Below, in pieces: positions 1 to 13,227 of a stretch of DNA of 64,000 bases. Position numbers and translations under genes: made by a program. Each line of letters starts with the position of its first letter. The stretch's first letter is position 1. Source of the stretch: Merluccius polli (Eukaryota; Chordata; Actinopteri; Gadiformes; Merlucciidae); contig JAOPHQ010002908.1 in the NCBI GenBank assembly GCA_030340625.1, positions 41,165 to 105,164 of the forward strand, in the 5' to 3' direction. The notes under the pieces were generated by a model. That model was not told where the DNA came from. It did not search any database and saw only the letters and a program-made list of their open reading frames with translations.

Positions 1-1816
1 ACACAGCCATTTATATAGGATTAAAATGGGGATTAATTTGATTCAAGTCCGGGTATGGGAATTCATTAGCGGGCTGACAGTGGTGATACCCATTGGGTGT
101 AATGTAATTTGAATGGCCCCCAAGGAAAAATATATGAGGCACATGGGGGGGAAATGGAAGTCTTAAAAACAGAAGGGTTCTTGTTCGAACACTTAAGTCC
201 CGCTTTATTGGCTCTTGTACATTGACACCTCATTGCTGTTGATTGGTTGTGATCAAATTAAGTGTGGCCATGCTATTGGGGCATGCGGTGGAGCAGCACT
301 TTGATGCAAAAATGGGAAGTGATGCAAGCCAATGGAAAGACATCAGAAATTCCCACCTGAAACCACCCTTTTACAATGAAGGCCACAACCAAAGAGACAA
401 AGACAGCCGTATAGAGACCGCATAGTAAAGTGCCCATCCCTAGATCTCTCCCATAGTCATAATCGGCATGGATCACAGAACAGTTCTCGACACTCGCATA
501 ACCATGAGGAAGAACAAACACAGGTTCCTCACACTGATTTGGCTCTCCCTCATGCGGTATTAAAATGAGCACATTATTTGAATGTCAGTGATTCTCATGA
601 ATGTTGAAAGGGCATATCTATTGCCACCATTCCCGACACGCGGCCCGTTGTAAAAGGAAAGGCATTAAATTCAACTCCAACGCAGATTACAGAATTCACC
701 CCTGCAGAACACCATTCTGGCATGCAGTAAATTGGACAAGTCCCACTGTAAAATAGCTTATCATACCGCTGCTGTCTGCGTGAGGGAACATGTGCGGGAC
801 AAAATATTGCGTAGTTTGTTATTCCGACGACCACACTGGGGGCGCACGGGCTTGTTTGCCTTGGCTGGGCGAGGAGATTGGATTGGGGGTTTAAATGAAT
901 CACTGGCGGACCATGTTTATAGGTTTCATTAACTTTTAATGACTTGAGTGTCCTTCGCCATGATTGGCTGGCGGGGTTCAGCCTCGACTATCCTGGAGCT
1001 GTTTGGAAGGAGGGAAGGGTGGGATATTGGAAGGAAGTTGGCGTCGGCGCTGCGGCCATGTGCCGCTGAATGTTGTCCGCCACCGTAGAGTATGGGGTCA
1101 GACAGGGGCTATGACACTGGGTTATTCACCGCTGTGCGCCCGTGCTTACGGCTGGATCCAACACCCAGAGGTAAAGCAAGCCTCAGGGGGAATCACATAT
1201 GAGTAGGACACCATTTACACACCTGTTCACCTGATCATTTGAAGGTAGCTTCTTCGGTGTGGTGGAATCGCAAAGACTAGCACAGTAGTAGAATACATGA
1301 TAGCTTAATGTATTCAGTATTTAATTGTGTGTGTGTGTGTGTGTCTTTGTGTGCGTGTACGTGTGTACGCTTATACATACGAATGCACATCCTGCAAACA
1401 CAAACATACCTACCCCCCGACCAGAAAAAGAAAAATGTGTTTTGCTGTCCGTCTAACCAATAGCTAATTTCCTATTTTGTGCGTCTTTCATCTTGATGGA
1501 GGGAAACAGCACTTTTCTGCATGGTTGATCACACGGGTATTATCTCGCAACGATTTTCATGTTTCTTCTAAGGAGCTAATCTTGGCCTGCGCGTGGGTGG
1601 CTCAGCCTTACTTCAACACACCAAGGGAACGACGCCCGGCCTCTCATCTCATCCATGTTATCTGTCTCTGATCGATACGAAGGTGGAGCGTTTTAGAGAG
1701 ACGCTGTTTTTGAATTTTCCCTTGTGCTCCGCCGATGTTTCGCCGGAGCAATCATGATCACATTTTCTATTCAGAAACAAATTGCTAGATGGAGGCACTG
1801 TGATGAGGGAGGTCGT

Positions 1817-1841
1817 GGGGGGGGGGGGGGGGGTTGGGGGG

Positions 1842-1873
<32 letters not shown>
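1817..1873. repeat. Interrupted poly-G tract (57 bp)
   Basis: Nearly pure G with two TT interruptions; several G-runs could form G-quadruplexes. Length may be unreliable in assembly. Confidence 0.9.
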
Positions 1874-1874
<1 letters not shown>

Positions 1875-2053
1875 TGGGAGAGTGGAGTGCTCCCTGCATG
1901 ATGAATGACCTATGCAGAATAAACACGACCATCGGTTGGCTTGGGAAGACGTAGCGGGACACCCGGCCTGAATACATCACCTCTAGGTGTCCATCGCCTG
2001 CATCCACATAAGGAACGTTGGTCATTGTTGATGCAAATCTATATTTTCTCCTT

Positions 2054-2108
2054 CCCCCCCCCCCCCCCACTCTGTTACTCACTCTCTCTCTCTCTCTCTC
2101 TCTCTCTT
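2054..2108. repeat. (C)15 and (CT)n simple repeats
   Basis: A run of 15 C at 2054-2068 is followed, after a 13-bp spacer, by about 13 CT units at 2082-2108. The apparent Ser/Leu-rich ORFs across it are artefacts. Confidence 0.85.
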
Positions 2109-2270
2109 TCCTTCTGTGTCTCTCTCCCTTTCACCTTCATCCCTTCATGCAGTTAGCGTTAGAATTATGGGCAGGAATCTCACAGAGTGGTGTCAGAGGA
2201 GTGCGGACACATCACAGCCAGTGGCCGCATTCCCACCTTGTCTATCCTCCCATCAAAAGAATACACCAAA

Positions 2271-2293
2271 CACACACACACACACACACACAC
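2271..2293. repeat. (AC)n microsatellite
   Basis: About 11 uninterrupted AC units. Confidence 0.9.
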
Positions 2294-5200
2294 ATGTCTG
2301 TTATACAGCCATTTGTTTTCCACAAATCTGTAAAATTAAACCATAATATTTTGAATCACACAATAGGCTATGTAGGCTCACAAAATGTTGGTTTTAATCG
2401 AGAAGAGAGGACTATTCAAAGACTGATCCACCAAAATGAATAATCTTTATAACTGATGCATTTTTATACCGTATTGCATTATCATTGGAAGTCGAAATTA
2501 AATTTAGAACGAGGCTAATTTTAATAAATAATAATAATAATTTAATTAAAATAATTTGAAAGAAAGAAATACAAAATGAATATACATTTCACAACAAAAC
2601 ATCAAACAAACAAAATAATATTGTTTAGAAGAGATAATTGCATTGTTCACAGTTAGGGCTAGGCCTACATAATATTTAAAAGATTAATAATTTGATAATA
2701 TATTTTTTTACTCCACTTTTTTTTATGTGCAAGCAAAATAATTATAAGCCTAACTATTTTAACTGCTTTATGATTATCATATTATCATTATTTAATTTTA
2801 AATTAATTACATTTTCGATTATATATTTTCATAATGTTGTGAAAATAATGTTGTTTGTTGAATCAGAAACTGCTGAATAAAGAAATTAGGCCTAGGTCAA
2901 ATAGGCTAATAGGAACAGGACTCAATTAAATCTCTGTGCTATAGCGCAACAGTCCGGGTCTTAATTGACTGTTTAAATCCTCAAATCTTTAATCCTTAAT
3001 TGTTACAAAAACTCTATACGTCATATCCGAGAAGGGTCACATTTCTCCTAACTATAAGAATACAATGTACAACATAATGTTATTACAGGCCTATAAGTAT
3101 AAATCACTGACTATATAATCGTCAACAACGTTAATTGACGCAAGATGGGCGCACATGCCGCGCGTAAATCACGCCCAACCGCTGAGAAAACCATGTGGCT
3201 CGGTGATTTTGACTTTGTTGTCCCCTTAATATACTGTGGGACGGCAGTTTCCCTTTGCTTAAGATACGGGATTAGGAGTATTTCTGGTGAAAGCAGGTCC
3301 CCACCCCATGCGATGGGGCTGCAGCGGCATTACAGCTGGTTCTCCTGGTGTCCCGCCGTCACCCGGGAGACCGCGCGCTACTTGGGTGTTCCTGGTGGCG
3401 CAGGCAGCACTCATATGGGCTTATGGGCTCCCGCATCCATTGAAGTCACCACCCCCCCCCCCCACACACACACCCAAAAAAATAAAATAAAAAAATGGCC
3501 ATAACTTAGTTAATTTGTTGCATCGGCCTGCTTTGCGAAAGTCTAGATCGGAGCCTGTTTTTATATGTGTGGACAATGACTGTGAGAATGCATGGCCCTA
3601 AATGAACTCAATTAAGCGTCGCTTGCGTGCACGGTCTTAATGGACGTCGTTCCTACCTCGATATTATTTTAATGTGGATGAACAGAAAACGTGAAGCCTG
3701 TGACAACTAGGCCTACTGCAGGCCTCTCAGGCGGAGCTGTTCAACATCTCAGATGCTATCAATAATGTTTCAAAGCGCATGGCTCGAGTCACTTTCCCAG
3801 GCGGCTTGCTGAATGCAAACCTTCATTGTTGTCCCTGTGAGAAACGAAGAAAGATCGAAATGTCGGTCCTTAATTAACAAATATGCAAATAAGATGACTT
3901 TTGAGATATACAGGGGAAATCAGGTTAGCGGAGTAAAAGGATCAACAAGCCAGGCCAGCCCTTACTCTGTTGCTATAACAACAAACGAGCTCGCCGGAGA
4001 CTGAGCTCCGAGGCACATAAGTTATCTGCTCCTGGGAGCATCACAGAAGGAGACTCAGGCGCGTGCACGCCCGCGGGCCCGTGCACATGAGGCTGCCCAA
4101 TTTTCAGTCCACATGTCCCTTTATTTCTAAGATCACTTTACAGAGATATTATATTTAGGCCATGGTGTTGCTGTACATCCTATTAAAATAAAAGGTGTAG
4201 GAGAAGTAGCCTAGGCCTAGGCTATATAGGAGTTATTCATGACTTTGGCCTCACAGATGCGGCGTGTTTCCCGCTGCCCTTTTGTCGTCCAGTGCAGATT
4301 GGGGTTGGTTAAATTTGAACCTGCAGAGCTCAGAAAGGCCATTCCCATTTCGCTCGGCACTGGAGGGGGTCTTGGCTTGAGGTCCCCTCTATCAGAGGAT
4401 CGGGTGGAGAGCAAAGTCGGGATGCCCTTGTTTAATCAAGTGAATTAAGCATGTCCATAGGCTGTCAATTAGGTTTGGGCTGAACTCTTAGCTGCCTGTT
4501 GCGCAATTCGTAAAAAGAACAAAAACAAACAAACAAACATGGACAAAGATTAAAAACATGCGTCTTAATAGCGGAATAGCAATTGTTATTGAACTATGGC
4601 TTGCATGAACAGCAAAAACAATAGTTAATAATAAGGATAAAAGGATAAAATAACTAATAATAATAATAAGGATAAAATGATTGTTATAAATAACAATAAT
4701 ATTAATGAATGTCATTAATAATAGGCCTAATATTAATGCAATTAACATATCTAATGATAAAATATACGTAGGCCTAATAATAACCTTATCATAATAATAG
4801 CCTAATAATAATAATAATAATATTATATAAAACTATTATCCCCACAAAAATAATGACTATAAAAGGAGGCCAAATTGACAGAAATTGAGGAGGAATCCGT
4901 TTTACATAGCCTGCAAAAATACCACAATGAATTTAATGTTGAGACCGTTACATTTATCTTAATATTCAAATATTATTTAATTGAAAATAAATTCCTTCAA
5001 ACACAATAATTGTTATATTGTAGCCCAAGTTACAATAAAAATGCACAACAAATGACCTGATAAAATGTCCGTCTCACCGAGTAGGCTAATAGTCGGTGGC
5101 GTCGGATTGATTAACAACAGGCCTATTGCATTTCCCTGTTCAATGAAACTCAGCAATGATATCAATCAGTGGCTCCACGCGGGGCCCTTCACTCACTCAC

Positions 5201-6111
5201 CATGCAAAGACACAGAAACCATAGCAGGCAATTTCTACCGCAACCTGCAAATCACCCCATCTTCGCACCACCCTTTGTTGTGAAAGCCAATACGAGTCAC
5301 TCTGCCACCTTTTCAGCGCATTTTTTTTTTTTGTGGATAGCAGCCTCTGTGCCGAGACAAAAAGTATAGGCCTATCATCAAACCGGCTAAATCGGAAATA
5401 CATTTTTAAAAGAGAGAATATAAATACGTCCATACCTGTGCAAAACAGTCGATGCTTGTTGTTGGCAAGCCACAGAAGCCCATTGTAGAGACCTCGCCGT
5501 CTGCCTTCTGCAAAGGGCTCCAGACATCACGGCATTTATTTGAGCTCAAACTCTGTCACTGTTGACTTTAGCACAAAGCAAAGATTTCACTGCCCCGCTA
5601 GTTAAAAAAAAAAAAAAAAGATTATTTTTCAGAGATATCGATCAGTGTGCTATGAAAAAAAAAAAATCAGCTTAGCATATATGTCTAAAAATGAATAGGA
5701 TGAATTTAATGTCTGTGTAAATTGACAGAGCTGTGAGGTCCTAAGTTTACACTTCTGCAAATTTGGTCGTGCGTGTGTGTACTTTGCCTATACGTGGGCA
5801 CAGCCTCCACTCCATTGTTTACTGGCCTTGTTGATTCGCAGATCACGGGTGTTTAAAGTACGATCTGTAAAGAGGGACCGGAGTATCAGCGCATATTTAG
5901 GCCTGTGTGTTCAGAAGGCGGATGGGGGGTGTCATCATTTGGTTGGGTTAGAAATACCCCCGGATCTCACCTGAAGCGGACCGCAGGGAGGAACCGAGCT
6001 GTGCTGTGCAATGTGGAGATCTTTGATTCAACCGACTCTCTTATCTGTCTGTGGATCAAACAAGATGGAGGGGCTTCCGATTATTTTAAAGTAAGGAGGA
6101 GACAATGCCCG

Positions 6112-6137
6112 CCCCCCCCCCCCCCCCCCCCCCCCCC
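6112..6137. repeat. Poly-C tract (26 bp)
   Basis: Uninterrupted run of 26 C, flanked on the right by a short GA repeat. Confidence 0.9.
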
Positions 6138-6333
6138 GCAGAGAGAGAGACTGTGAAGAGTGAAGTTAGAGCATCACATTGAGCTACCTCTGTTCTCAAA
6201 TCAGCTCCTGGTCCATACACTATTCTCTGGCGCCGCGGGTGAATTTTAAGGTGACAATGATCTAATCTTATTCACCTATCTGAACTTTGGGTTTAGCTGC
6301 AGCGTGCGCTGCTGGCGAAAGGACAGGCGAGGG

Positions 6334-6491
<158 letters not shown>

Positions 6492-7060
6492 AAGAGAGAG
6501 AGAAGAGAGCTGAAAGACAACTTGATCAGTTTACCAGATTGCGTAACTGACCAGTGTCCGGCCCAACTGACAAGACAAGCAGATAGCTTTAATTTTTTGT
6601 GAAATTGTTTGTTATGTAGGTCGTTGGGCCTACTTTAGTCTATAGGCCTATGTGTAATCATGTGAGTGACCTGAGATGTCAACACACAACCTGGATATGT
6701 TGTTTTTCTTTTGCAGGTGTTAAGTTTTCAAGTGGTTCTCGTGTCACCGTAAAGACATGCGCGTAGAGCGTGTATCACATGGAAAGTGGTGCAAACCGGT
6801 GTGTCCTCTGGGAAAGATGTTAATAAATGATGTTTTGACACGCCGGCTATTAGGCCTTCGTTGTTTTTTATGAGAAAAATATGGAAAGTGCGCATTATAA
6901 TTTGCACCAGACGAATACTAATTATTAATTAGCCTAGTCAGATCAGATAGCTTTATGTAGGCCTATAATGTTTTAAGTGTTGAACTAATAGTCATAGCAC
7001 AAAGCTATTTTCTCATTTTTGTCAAATGGTTTTGTCACAAATTATTGTAAGCCTATTATA

Positions 7061-7066
7061 TTTATT
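7061..7066 (-). terminator. foxa2: Possible foxa2 poly(A) signal (AATAAA)
   Basis: TTTATT on the plus strand is AATAAA on the minus strand, about 510 nt past the foxa2 stop. It is the nearest canonical hexamer seen in an AT-rich flank, where such hexamers also occur by chance. Confidence 0.35.
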
Positions 7067-7138
7067 GATATTTTTAAATAATAAACCTTCTGAAATTGGC
7101 CCGTTGCTGTTATTCGTTAAACCCTTGATCCGTTCGTA

Positions 7139-7164
7139 TAATAATAATAATAATAATAATAATA
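7139..7164. repeat. (TAA)n microsatellite
   Basis: About nine TAA/ATA units in the 3' flank of foxa2. Confidence 0.85.
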
Positions 7165-7572
7165 GAGGCATATCATATTCAGGAAAACAAAACAATAACA
7201 CTTTAATATATATTTTCTGTTCTTGTCACTACAAGAATACACATATACAAGCCATAAATAGGAATTACACAAGTGATTGAAGAAATTCTGCAAGCATTAA
7301 AATTCATTTAGAAATCAAAGTATGCAGATGTAGGCTATACAGCTCGTCGTTGTCTTTGGGTCCATTCCTGAAATTGACTCCTGAACAGATTTTGTCACAT
7401 TTTAACATCCTTTCTTAAAATAATTAGGCTACTAACAAACTCGACTGCTAAATCAGTGAGAAACGTCGAAAATATTTCAAATACATATAATACACAAACT
7501 ATATATTTTTTTACAAATGTACAAACGCTGGGAAATAGTCCGTTGTGGGCCTACGGGTATAGGGCCAATAGT

Positions 7573-8739
7573 CTATGAGGAGTTCATGATCGGCCGGGAG
7601 TAGACGCCTTGATAATAAGTCGTGTCGGGTATGGACGACGGGTCCAGACCGCCTTTCCCCGCCATGGAGCCCATGGAGAGCGCCCCTGTCATGGGGGACC
7701 CGTAGCCGGAATAGTGCATCACCTGCTCGTAAGTTTTTAAGTCCATTTTGTGATGCTGCTGCTCCGACGACATGAGGTTGTTGATGGAGAAGGGGTGGTT
7801 GAACGAGTAGTGGTGCTCGGGCTTCAGGTGGCCGTCGTGCGCCTGCAGGACGGAGTGATGCTGGGACATCAGGTGCTGCGCCTGGGACACCGGGGAGGCC
7901 GCGTGCTCCGGGCTCATGGCCTGGCCCTTCATGTCCGACAGGGACCGCTTGTGGTCGTTGGACGACGAGTTGGAGTGCGGGGACTCGTTCCCGTTGCAGC
8001 TCTCCGAGCTGCTGTTGGAGCCGCCCTCCGACGCCTTGCGCCCGGACTCCTTGGGCATCTTCTTGTCACACTTGAAGCGCTTCTGCCGTCTCAGGTAGCA
8101 GCCGTTCTCGAACATGTTCCCCGAGTCCGGGTGCAGGGTCCAAAACGAGCCCTTGCCGGGCTTATCCGGTGATCTGGGCACCTTGAGGAAACAGTCATTA
8201 AACGACAGCGAATGGCGAATTGAGTTCTGCCAGCGCTGCTGGTTCTGTCGGTAAAATGGAAAGAGGTCCATTATCCACTGATAGATCTCGGCCAGCGTCA
8301 GCATCTTGCTGGGGGACTGCTGTATGGCCATGGTGATGAGGGAGATGTACGAGTAAGGGGGCTTGGCGTGCGTGTAGCTCCTGCGGTAGGTCTTGGGGTC
8401 TCTGGACCGGTTGATGTTTGACTGTCCGTACATGGGGCTCATGGCGTTCATGTTGGTGTAGGAGGTCAGCGCGTTCATGGACGCGGGCTGCGCCGTCATG
8501 GGACTCATGTTGGGGCTCAGCGCGGCGCTCATGGCCGTCATGCCCGCGCCCATGCCGTTCATGGCGCCGGTGCCCGGTGACATGCCGGTCATCGAGGGAC
8601 TCATGCCCGTGTTGACGTACGACATGTTCATGGAGTTGGCCGCCATGTTGCCCGTGGCGCCCATGCCGGACATGCTCATGTAGGTGTTCATTGAATTCAT
8701 CCCGAGGCCTCCGTTCATGTTTCCAACCGAGGTGTAACA
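7573..8739 (-). CDS. foxa2: foxa2 coding exon 2 (forkhead exon, to stop)
   Basis: The acceptor is CACAG at 8744-8740, and the exon starts TGT TAC ACC (Cys-Tyr-Thr). It carries 388 codons plus TAG at 7575-7573 and holds the whole forkhead domain and C-terminal activation regions. The open frame continues upstream into the intron through poly-C, which would give a false Pro-rich N-terminus (from 8802); that part is not coding. Confidence 0.95.
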   Translation of the reverse strand, partial: CYTSVGNMNGGLGMNSMNTYMSMSGMGATGNMAANSMNMSYVNTGMSPSMTGMSPGTGAMNGMGAGMTAMSAALSPNMSPMTAQPASMNALTSYTNMNAMSPMYGQSNINRSRDPKTYRRSYTHAKPPYSYISLITMAIQQSPSKMLTLAEIYQWIMDLFPFYRQNQQRWQNSIRHSLSFNDCFLKVPRSPDKPGKGSFWTLHPDSGNMFENGCYLRRQKRFKCDKKMPKESGRKASEGGSNSSSESCNGNESPHSNSSSNDHKRSLSDMKGQAMSPEHAASPVSQAQHLMSQHHSVLQAHDGHLKPEHHYSFNHPFSINNLMSSEQQHHKMDLKTYEQVMHYSGYGSPMTGALSMGSMAGKGGLDPSSIPDTTYYQGVYSRPIMNSS

Positions 8740-9519
8740 CTGTGGGGGGGGGGGGGGGGGGGGGGGGGAGAGCATGCCATTAGTTTCAGCATATTCAACC
8801 AAAGCATGTTGATAATCATCATTGCAATAAAAATCAAATAAAAACGTGTTATGTCAGGCATTTTACTATTCGAATAGGCCCTATATGTGTCATAGGTGCC
8901 TATTTGTTATTCATCTGTGTGTGTATAAACCGTAAACCCGTAAATGTCTGCTGGCTGTTTCACAGAACAATATCGCCTCATTCAGAAAAATAAATGATTA
9001 TGTTAGGACACGGCAGGTTACGCAATATACACAGCAAATACACAATATTAATGGAAATATTTCAACACTTGGAGCTGCGCTTGCGCCCACACGTTCAATT
9101 GCCTCTAGGTTACAAATATTTGAATCAATCTATCAACGAACGGCCAAATAGCTCAAATGTTGATTCAGTGTAAACACGGGGGGAAAGTGATTTTGCAAAG
9201 ATACATATAGATTTAGTAAATTATACTCCCGGGCGAAAGTTTTCTCCTACACGTCAAGCAACTTTGTTAGGATAGTGCGCTGCGCGGAGATGGGGGGGGA
9301 TGGATTTGGAGGCGCCCGCAAGTCAATATTTGATCACAAAGTTAATATTATCTCAGGGCTAATATTGAGTTGTATAAAAAAATGGGATCGGCTTTACACG
9401 ACACACACACACACACACACACACAAAAGATATATATTTAAGGTACCAACCTCGGGCTCTCCGTAGTAGGTGCTCCAGTCGGTGTGTTCGTGTCCTTCCA
9501 TTTTAACTGCTCCGAGCAT
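7573..9519 (-). CDS. foxa2: Forkhead box protein A2 (complete, two coding exons)
   Basis: Pioneer transcription factor of the FOXA (HNF3) family, acting in the nucleus to open chromatin in endoderm, floor plate and notochord. CDS = 9519..9451 joined to 8739..7573 (phase 0), 411 aa. Visible: FOXA N-terminus ([15 protein letters not shown]); Met/Ser/Asn-rich transactivation stretch, about 24-140; Akt-type site RRSYT (T146); forkhead domain about 147-246 from [11 protein letters not shown] to RRQKRFK, with recognition helix [11 protein letters not shown]; Groucho/TLE-type motif [13 protein letters not shown]-terminus [14 protein letters not shown]. Family knowledge: FOXA1 ends SRPVLNTS and has FNACFVK in the forkhead, whereas this has FNDCFLK and SRPIMNSS, so it is FOXA2. 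Length is close to fish Foxa2 and shorter than mammalian FOXA2, which has longer Ala/Gly/His tracts. The 710-bp intron ends in a 25-base poly-C tract. A recent fish-specific duplicate cannot be excluded. Confidence 0.95.
8744..8768. repeat. Poly-G run (25 bp), forms foxa2 polypyrimidine tract
   Basis: 25 G on the plus strand, which is 25 C on the foxa2 sense strand, directly abutting the ACAG acceptor of exon 2. Confidence 0.95.
9401..9424. repeat. (AC)n microsatellite in foxa2 intron
   Basis: Twelve AC units, starting 27 bp inside the intron from the foxa2 exon 1 donor. Confidence 0.9.
9451..9519 (-). CDS. foxa2: foxa2 coding exon 1 (23 codons)
   Basis: The ATG at 9519-9517 opens [11 protein letters not shown]..., the conserved FOXA N-terminus. 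The exon ends GAG, followed by donor GT at 9450-9449 (GAG|gttggt), phase 0. It is too short to stand out as an ORF. It was identified by reading the minus strand upstream of the large forkhead exon. Confidence 0.93.
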
Positions 9520-9579
9520 CCTGGAAGCCCCCACTAGTGCGCAAACCGTCTCCTCGCGGAAGAAAATGCGAAACAGCCT
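9520..9579 (-). other. foxa2: foxa2 5'UTR part of exon 2 with upstream acceptor
   Basis: Upstream of the ATG the minus strand reads catccctttctttttag|AGGCTG, a strong polypyrimidine tract plus AG at 9581-9580. This implies a 60-nt leader segment spliced to a non-coding first exon further upstream. Non-coding first exons are known for FOXA2. The matching donor and TSS were not resolved; they probably lie within 9.65-9.95 kb. Confidence 0.55.
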
Positions 9580-9668
9580 CTAAAAAGAAAGGGATGATGG
9601 GCGGGGGGGGGACCACAGAGGACTCGGGTCGTCGGTGGGTTTTTCCTTACAAGATAAGGACTGGCACA

Positions 9669-9756
9669 CATGTGTGTGTGTGTGTGTGTCTATGTGTGTC
9701 TATGTGTGTGTGTGTGTGTGTGTCTCTATGTGTGTGTGTGTGTGTGTGTGTGTCTC
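9669..9756. repeat. Interrupted (GT)n upstream of foxa2
   Basis: Imperfect GT repeat with CTAT/CTCTAT interruptions, in the promoter or first-intron region of foxa2. Confidence 0.85.
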
Positions 9757-11286
9757 GGAGCCCAGTCGTACCCAGTGCCACGGGCGCCGAAATGCGTCTG
9801 TCGGTGACTGGAGTTGAAATGACGCTCAGCGCTGGCTGGCGGCGCGGTGATATAAGCGCTGTGCGCCAGCCAAGCCTCCAATCCCCACTTCTTCGCTTGG
9901 CCCCCTGATTTGAATATTCCCCTCACACCTAGGCGTGAAGACTCCTCAGGCTTGACCCCCAATTGTACACCTGCACTGGACTCAAAGGAACAGTTTCATA
10001 TGAAAAGGTTCATTATGAACTAATCTTATTGTATCGGGGCGGGGGGAAGAAAAAAAGGACCAAAGGGTGTTTGCGGTGCTTTCTTGGTGCGCTTTTTCGT
10101 CCGTCTATTCAACCCAGACGCTCTTTTTTGTGTCAACGAGCAGCTTTTTTCCACATAGTAGACCAAGTAGTTACGACTAAAAAAAAAGAGGTTATGACGA
10201 ATAGGCACACACAGTTATTATTTCACATTTAAAGAATTGAAGATAAGATTTAATTTGAGTAGCCTAAATAAACAATAGGCCTAATATTTGCCATAGGCCT
10301 AGATATCTAAAACACCTATAATAGACAAATATATGCTTTAGTTTATTGTATTTTAGTTTGTTATTTTAGTTTGCTTGTTGACTTTGGGCTTAAATGGTCT
10401 TCAGATGTGTGTGATCAATGGTGCACGGTCTAATACACATTAGCCAATACTATCCATTTAGACCATTTTGTAATAGCCTAATAATTGTGTTGGTGAGCGT
10501 TAGACTTGCACTCATGGCTCAGTGTCAACGAACTAGTCATTAACAAGCTCATAATAGCCTATACCACACATTAAAAATAACAAGAACTGAAACATTTGTC
10601 GCGTAACTTTTATGATAAGAAAATGCAATGCTCAAATCCAATAGCCTATCATTGGTAATCTCACATCCTTTGTTAGATAGGCCTATACATAATTTACAGG
10701 TGATAATATACAAGACAAACAGGCTTATATAGCCTAAGTAGGCATATAGGCATAATACGCGGGGTGTTGCGATTTAACGTTATATTTTATAATTGAGTTA
10801 GTAGATTTTAGGCCTATATGTTTTAAATCCGATGAATAATTCAAACAAAGCTTTATAGCGCCCTCTCTCGGCTACTGCGTCATTTGGCTGCGTTGTAGAC
10901 GCGTCCTATTTCCCCACTTTCAGGCCTACAATTTAGCTTTCGTAGCTGAATTGGGAGAAACTGTTGAAAATAGGTATTTTTTTGCTTTGTTTTATTTAAT
11001 AGGCCTACTCGTTATTTGTAGGCCCCGTTAAAATAAAATAACCTCCGTCAGGTATTTTTTGGATCAGCCATTGCCACAGGCCTGCAGGGCAGTGTGTTTG
11101 TATGACACAAACATCAAGGTGCAGCTGCGAGCCACGTGCCAGTAGTTGTACATCTATTTGACTGCATATTTACGCAAGAGCATAACTATCAGTGTAGAGC
11201 CCCATTAGTAAGGGCGAGTAAACCCGTCGTGTTGACGAGAGACTAACACAGTCTGCTTCACTTGGAAATGAGATCATGAGAACCTC

Positions 11287-11289
<3 letters not shown>

Positions 11290-11361
<72 letters not shown>

Positions 11362-11369
11362 GCGTGTGT
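11290..11369. repeat. (GT)n microsatellite
   Basis: About 35-40 GT units with GC variants at the right end. Confidence 0.93.
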
Positions 11370-11641
11370 TGGGCGGATTGCGGATTTGCCTTGACGAGAT
11401 TGTCAACTGACCAGCGGCATTACTGGCGACCTCTCTTGCACGTTTGACTATGATGTGTCAAAATCCAAGCGAAACAAATACATTATCACGCGACGGGGAA
11501 ATGTGGGGTCTGTTGCCACGAAATGAGGACAGCAAATCGCAGTCTAAACCATAGGCCTGGCGGATCACGCACATACTATGTAGACACGGTGGATACCCTA
11601 CCCGTGGATGCTGCATGTGTATCAGGACGTCAACACCAGCA

Positions 11642-11730
11642 GTCCGCCCCATAGGGCCCAATAGTCGGTCCCATAGGGCCAAACAGTCCGCTACATAGGG
11701 CCCAATAGTCCGCCCCATAGGGGCCCAATA
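11642..11730. repeat. 22-bp tandem repeat, four units
   Basis: Unit gtccgccccatagggcccaa plus ta, repeated four times with a few substitutions and one extra G in the last unit. Confidence 0.85.
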
Positions 11731-13001
11731 GCCTACATTTGACCGCGGCCTATGAGACGTGCTCTTGAAAAACGAAAACGTAGGCCGAGGCTGGTCTGTG
11801 TAGTTAATGATCAACCGGTAAACACCAGCCGTCGCTTGAATGGGTGAAGGTCAAAAATTTGGATTTCTGGCAAAAACAAAACGTGCTGATGAGTGATGAC
11901 CTGCGGTGTTCATAGGCTGGCGACGTGCCCATTTATGCTGTTTCCCATTCAAGGGAAGCGCACGGTCAACCCAGTATAGGCCGTAGTTATAGCCTATAGG
12001 ACACCGTGCAATACATGACACTGGCAGTGGCCAAAGCCCCGATGTAGGCCGAAAATATCCTATACTCTTTATTATTAGGCCTATATTAAGATATAGGCCT
12101 AATAATATATACGACCAAATATAGAGTGGCATTTGATAGGTTGTCTAGGCCTATTATCTTTCCCAAAATAAATAATTTGAGGAGGAAATAAATAGCTGTT
12201 GGCCGAAATACCAGAGGTTTTAGTCTATTAAAGATATTTATTCAGAGAAACATATTTTCCCAACTTCTCAGGAATCTCACATTTTAAAGGTGTCACCTAT
12301 TTCATGCAAAGCGGAACAGGTTATGGTTATGTTGAACTTTACTTTTATTATTTTTAGTTTTCATTTTGTGCCTTTAATGTCTATTGATAGGCCTATTGTA
12401 TTAAATTAAAGACAATATAAAAAAATATCAGCTTTCTCCTTATTCCAGAAGGATTTATTAAATCACTTGTTTGCCATTATTAACCTTAATTCAACCTCAT
12501 TTGCCCATTGAGGAGAAACAGGTCATATTTGTGATAGGTCTATGTGAGATTAGCTATCAGGACCTGCGGTACACATTCAAAAAGGGATAAAGACAGGCCA
12601 TTTTGATACCAGGGATTCATTTATTCTATTAAAAAGGTGTTGTCCAATGGTTAAAGCCTCACTGAGTATGAAAGGGAAACATCACCACCCCAGTCCCTGC
12701 GACCCTGATTCCCCCAATGCTGTAGAAGTGCTAGATGTAACACTTGGTTGATCAATTAGGGTCCATGATGGACAGTGTAATGTTTCTCACGTTGCTTTAC
12801 TGGTTATAACATGGGCAAATACTGACCGATGAAATCTTAATGGGCCAATCACTTAACAGGAGGACCATGAGTGGAAGTGCTCACACCTGTGCAAAGGCTG
12901 TGGTCTTAAAAGAGCCTCACAGGCCCAGTGTACCGGCACCCCCTCCGTCCCATCCGAGCCCTGGGTTGCCTGGGATCGTTGCGGGGAGGAAGGGTTGGCG
13001 T

Positions 13002-13024
13002 GGGGGGGGGGGGGGGGGGGGGGG
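13002..13024. repeat. Poly-G run (23 bp)
   Basis: Uninterrupted run of 23 G. Confidence 0.9.
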
Positions 13025-13227
13025 TTATGAACGTAGGGTGATCCCAAGTCTGGGAGAGAAAGGCGGACCCCTTCGTACATTCCTTCAAACACTTAGGAGT
13101 TGTTGGCAGGAGTGTGTTACTTTAAGCTTCAATTTCAAAGTAAGAACGGGGCCCTTTCAGTTAAGATTGAGTTTAGTTGCTTTAGTTTCCTTGCTTCATA
13201 TCATGCTCTCTCTTGCTCTCTTCTAAG

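Noticed and set aside
1724..2082. Gly-rich and Pro-rich ORFs at 1.72-2.08 kb
   Set aside because: They read through the poly-G tract in both directions; no homology or splice evidence.
7750..8740. Antisense and out-of-frame ORFs across the foxa2 forkhead exon
   Set aside because: Shadows of a GC-rich coding exon; only the foxa2 frame matches a known family.
7573..9519. foxa1 or foxa3 identity
   Set aside because: The forkhead residues FNDCFLK and C-terminus [14 protein letters not shown] fit FOXA2, not FOXA1 (FNACFVK, SRPVLNTS); the N-terminus also matches FOXA2.
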